This document shows, piece after piece, positions 61,471 through 64,000 of a DNA stretch of 64,000 bases. The notes under the pieces were generated by a model. That model saw only the letters and a program-made list of their open reading frames with translations, did no database searches and was not told where the DNA came from. This DNA is from JBNKHG01 sp050290225 (GTDB taxonomy: Bacteria > Pseudomonadota > Gammaproteobacteria > Pseudomonadales > Cellvibrionaceae): assembly GCA_050290225.1 (NCBI GenBank), contig JBNKHG010000033.1, forward strand, positions 62,001 through 126,000, read 5' to 3'. Within the stretch, counting starts at the first letter, position 1; each line of letters starts with the position of its first letter. Position numbers and translations under genes: made by a program.

Positions 61471-62958
61471 GTGGAACAAACTCCTCAAACTAAAGATCAG
61501 ATATCAATCGAAAACCAGCTTAATCTCATAGGAGGAGAATGGACAAGCTCAGCTACAGCTATTCCCGTGGAAGACCCTGCTTCTCTCCAGGAAATTACAC
61601 AGGTTTTCCTCGCCGATGAGAAGGATGCAGAAAATGCCTTAATAGCAGCTAAGGCGTGTAATGATAAATCCCTACTTTCAAGAATACCACCCAAGAAAAG
61701 AAGTGAAATATTGTTCCAAATCGCTGACTACCTAAAAAGAAATATTGAGAGGGGAAGCAGACTACTGTGTTTAGAAAACGGTAAATCGATATCCAGTGCT
61801 CGAACAGAATTTGAGACCGCTATTAGATACTTTGAGTATTACGCCGGCCTTGCAGACAAAATCGAAGGTAAAACAATTCCTTTGGGAGAGAGCTACCTTG
61901 ACTACACAACTTACGTGCCATATGGCGTGTCTCTACAAATCGTACCCTGGAATTCTCCCGTTGCACTATGCGCCAGATCACTGGCCCCTGCCTTAGCTAC
62001 AGGAAATTCTGTTATCATTAAATCGCCTGAACAAACACCTTTAGCGATATCGATTATTGGAGAAGCCTGCATCAATAGCGAATTGCCCCCTGGTGCAGTT
62101 AATATATTGTGTGGCTATGGAAACGACCTCGGAAACTATCTTTTAAATAGCTCCAAAATCAATCAAATTGTTTTTACAGGTTCTGTGGAAACCGGAAAAA
62201 AAGTGCTCCACGCGGCAGCGGAAAAGATTTTGCCCACGGTTGTCGAGCTTGGAGGGAAATCCATTGCGGTAGTTTTTCCTGACGCGGACATTGAAAAGAC
62301 CGCCAATAGCATACTCGTAGGCGCTTTCGCAGAGTCTGGCCAGGCTTGTTCTGCTTTGACGTGGCTTGTAATTCACAGGTCCTGTTACAAGGATTTGATT
62401 TGCCTCCTGAAGAAAAAGCTCGCCAATATCACAATAGGCCCAGGCATTGAAGGAAATGACATAACCCCCTTGATATCAAGCGAACAGCTCGAGAAGGTAG
62501 CATCAATATGTAGAGATGCAGAAGAAAAAGGAGCTAGAATTACGTCTGGCGGAAACTCGTTATCAAATAATTTAAAGGGGAATTTTTTTCGACCGAGAAT
62601 TGTTGAGAATGTAGATCAAAAAATGAGATTATTCTACGAGGAGGTTTTTGGTCCGGTATTGATTGTTTCAGAATTCGAAACTATTGATGAAACGATTGAG
62701 CTGGTAAACAGTTCCAAATATGGATTAGTGTCTGGAATTTATACTAATGATATAAATATTGCGATCAGTTTGGCGAATAATTTTAATACGGGACAGGTTT
62801 TTATAAATGATTGGTATATTGGCGGCGTGGAGACACCATTTGGGGGCGTGAAAGAGTCTGGTTTTGGCAGGGAAAAAGGGCAGGAAGGGCTGTACAACTA
62901 TGTTCAAACCAAAAATATTGGTGCCCGCATTTTTTGCAGGAACCTTCCAGACCGATAG
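61471..62958 (+). CDS. Aldehyde dehydrogenase
   Basis: A 495-residue NAD(P)-dependent ALDH starting at a GTG (VEQTPQTKDQIS). It shows IVPWNSPVALCARSLAPALA, VFTGSVETGKKVLHAA, the base Glu in VVELGGKSI, and the catalytic Cys in ESGQACSALTW. The length is normal. It may oxidise the aldehyde made by the PuuB-like enzyme. The sequence ATACGAGGTAT at 61454-61464, overlapping its ribosome binding site, looks loosely like the regulon motif but could be chance. Confidence 0.9.
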   Translation: MEQTPQTKDQISIENQLNLIGGEWTSSATAIPVEDPASLQEITQVFLADEKDAENALIAAKACNDKSLLSRIPPKKRSEILFQIADYLKRNIERGSRLLCLENGKSISSARTEFETAIRYFEYYAGLADKIEGKTIPLGESYLDYTTYVPYGVSLQIVPWNSPVALCARSLAPALATGNSVIIKSPEQTPLAISIIGEACINSELPPGAVNILCGYGNDLGNYLLNSSKINQIVFTGSVETGKKVLHAAAEKILPTVVELGGKSIAVVFPDADIEKTANSILVGAFAESGQACSALTWLVIHRSCYKDLICLLKKKLANITIGPGIEGNDITPLISSEQLEKVASICRDAEEKGARITSGGNSLSNNLKGNFFRPRIVENVDQKMRLFYEEVFGPVLIVSEFETIDETIELVNSSKYGLVSGIYTNDINIAISLANNFNTGQVFINDWYIGGVETPFGGVKESGFGREKGQEGLYNYVQTKNIGARIFCRNLPDR

Positions 62959-63002
62959 ATACCCTTATATACTTCGTATTATTTGAACGTTATGAGACCG
63001 TG

Positions 63003-63797
63003 TTATTTGGCTAGTCCTTCAGATAGAGAGGCATTTGCTTTTTTTAATTTTTCATTTAATTCAGATAAATTATCTTCAAGAACCTTCACATGCAGCGTAA
63101 TTTCTTCAAAAACCGCGTCTGTTGACTCTGGCCTTGGGAAGACGTCCTGAAGAGAATTAGAATCGGAATTTAAACATCCATATTCAAATATCAGGATAAA
63201 TTTACTTGCAATCTCCTCTGCTTTAAAATTTGTGTATTTGTACCATTTACTGATATTGCAGCACATCCCTAAAAAAGCTTCTATCAATATACGTGGAGGT
63301 ATATCTTTAAAAATATTTTTTTCTTGCCCTTCTTTTATCAACTTTTCAAATAACAACTCCTCTTTTCTAAAAAGCTTTAGTACCGAGCTCTTACTGGGTT
63401 CCGGAAGATCCATTGGACCCCGGATAGAGGTTGTCTCAAAAAATATGTTTGAACACATAAGCATAGTATATTCGTAAATAATTCTTCTTAGTTTTTCCGC
63501 AGGATGCAGGCTGGACTGCACGATAGGTTCAAAATGTTTGGAAACCAGATTACTCGATTGCTTAAATATTTCCAAAATCAGTTCTTCCTTATCCTGAAAA
63601 TAATAATATATTGTAGCTTTGGCTTTATCAGCTCTATCCGCCACCTCGTTCATAGTAACTCCGGCATACCCCCGCTCAAGAAACAGTTCCGCCGCCGCTT
63701 CCAATATCTGCAAACGGTGTTTGTCCGGGCGATCCTTTTTGGCAGAGCCTTTTTTTCCAGCGCTTGACTTCTCACGACTCATATATAACTCACACAA
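63003..63797 (-). CDS. TetR family transcriptional regulator
   Basis: A 264-residue regulator (start at 63797, or at MSREKSSAGKKG, 63782). A basic Lys-rich N-terminal tail precedes the helix-turn-helix GYAGVTMNEVADRADKAKAT with IYYYFQDKEELILEIF. The C-terminal ligand domain is longer than average and ends in a Leu-rich coiled-coil-like helix (VKVLEDNLSELNEKLKKANA). It is convergent with the aldehyde dehydrogenase and is the only regulator seen in the AT-rich island, hence the best candidate to bind the shared motif pairs. Confidence 0.9.
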   Translation of the reverse strand: MCELYMSREKSSAGKKGSAKKDRPDKHRLQILEAAAELFLERGYAGVTMNEVADRADKAKATIYYYFQDKEELILEIFKQSSNLVSKHFEPIVQSSLHPAEKLRRIIYEYTMLMCSNIFFETTSIRGPMDLPEPSKSSVLKLFRKEELLFEKLIKEGQEKNIFKDIPPRILIEAFLGMCCNISKWYKYTNFKAEEIASKFILIFEYGCLNSDSNSLQDVFPRPESTDAVFEEITLHVKVLEDNLSELNEKLKKANASLSEGLAK

Positions 63798-63901
63798 ATC
63801 CGGTTAAAGAAATTATTTTTAAATTTATTTAGCTCTGAACCTCGAAACACAATGGAAAGGCTTGTTTACGAGCGCTAATGAGCCACTGCGCATTATATAA
63901 T

Positions 63902-63917
63902 TTTTTTCATGAAAAAA
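63902..63917. promoter_or_regulatory. 16-bp perfect palindrome upstream of tetR
   Basis: TTTTTTCATGAAAAAA reads the same on both strands. It lies just upstream of a TATAAT on the minus strand (63892-63897) that could serve the TetR gene. The rest of 63798-64000 shows no gene. Confidence 0.4.
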
Positions 63918-64000
63918 CACACCTCAATATTAGCAGCAGGGCTTCCACAGTTGGCTATACAAGCTCTCTATCACTGTAGGATAAAAAACTGAGATCCGTT

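Overview
The window looks like the chromosome of a marine-type gammaproteobacterium, probably Cellvibrionales or a close relative (inference). The left end has a GC-rich core block in the usual gammaproteobacterial order: ycgN-ycgL-rnd, then recR-ybaB-dnaX with the 4.5S/SRP RNA gene just upstream of dnaX. No ribosomal or transfer RNA gene was seen.

Region 1 (1-9.2 kb): housekeeping genes, ending in a two-domain PTPS-like gene. dnaX carries a complete programmed -1 frameshift signal for making the gamma subunit. Region 2 (9.2-12.7 kb): a graveyard of truncated genes (Lrp fragment, amidase fragment, 5'-truncated secreted modular protein) and transposase remnants. Region 3 (12.7-33.5 kb): an accessory catabolic region with two TonB-dependent receptors, a lipoprotein amidohydrolase, a MarR regulator, two NTF2-fold (SnoaL-like) proteins, a lignostilbene-dioxygenase-type carotenoid oxygenase, an aldehyde dehydrogenase, an aromatic-acid MFS symporter and a LigW-type 5-carboxyvanillate decarboxylase. 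Three secreted hydrolases follow (tannase family, type B carboxylesterase, class C beta-lactamase fold). The central set reads as a pathway for lignin-derived aromatic dimers: uptake, deformylation to a stilbene, stilbene cleavage, aldehyde oxidation and decarboxylation. A perfect 22-bp palindrome before the transporter is a candidate MarR operator.

Region 4 (33.5-43.1 kb): a mosaic of an ISL3-like remnant, a frameshifted AlpA-type regulator, a 3'-truncated bioA, an AbiE-like regulator/nucleotidyltransferase pair with a truncated toxin, an ArsR-SRPBCC-MAPEG cluster with a striking 30-bp palindrome over the arsR start codon, a TetR gene with four operator copies, a tandem YdhR-like protein, a VOC protein, and a fusion of two broken genes (DUF1348 and SDR). 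Diverged direct repeats of about 95 bp flank the ArsR segment.

Region 5 (43.1-64 kb): a clearly more AT-rich catabolic island, probably acquired. Two divergent operons encode two acyl-CoA ligases, a saccharopine-dehydrogenase-like oxidoreductase, a FadB-like bifunctional enzyme, an overlapping acyl-CoA dehydrogenase pair and a thiolase. They are followed by a PuuB-like FAD oxidoreductase, a third TonB receptor, an IS30 remnant, two M20 amidohydrolases, an aldehyde dehydrogenase and a TetR regulator. Three intergenic regions share an ATACCRATC-type motif paired with a CATAGTATG- or ATACGGTAT-type motif, which suggests one regulon. A plausible but unproven job is uptake of an amide-linked compound, hydrolysis and aldehyde oxidation, then CoA activation and beta-oxidation.
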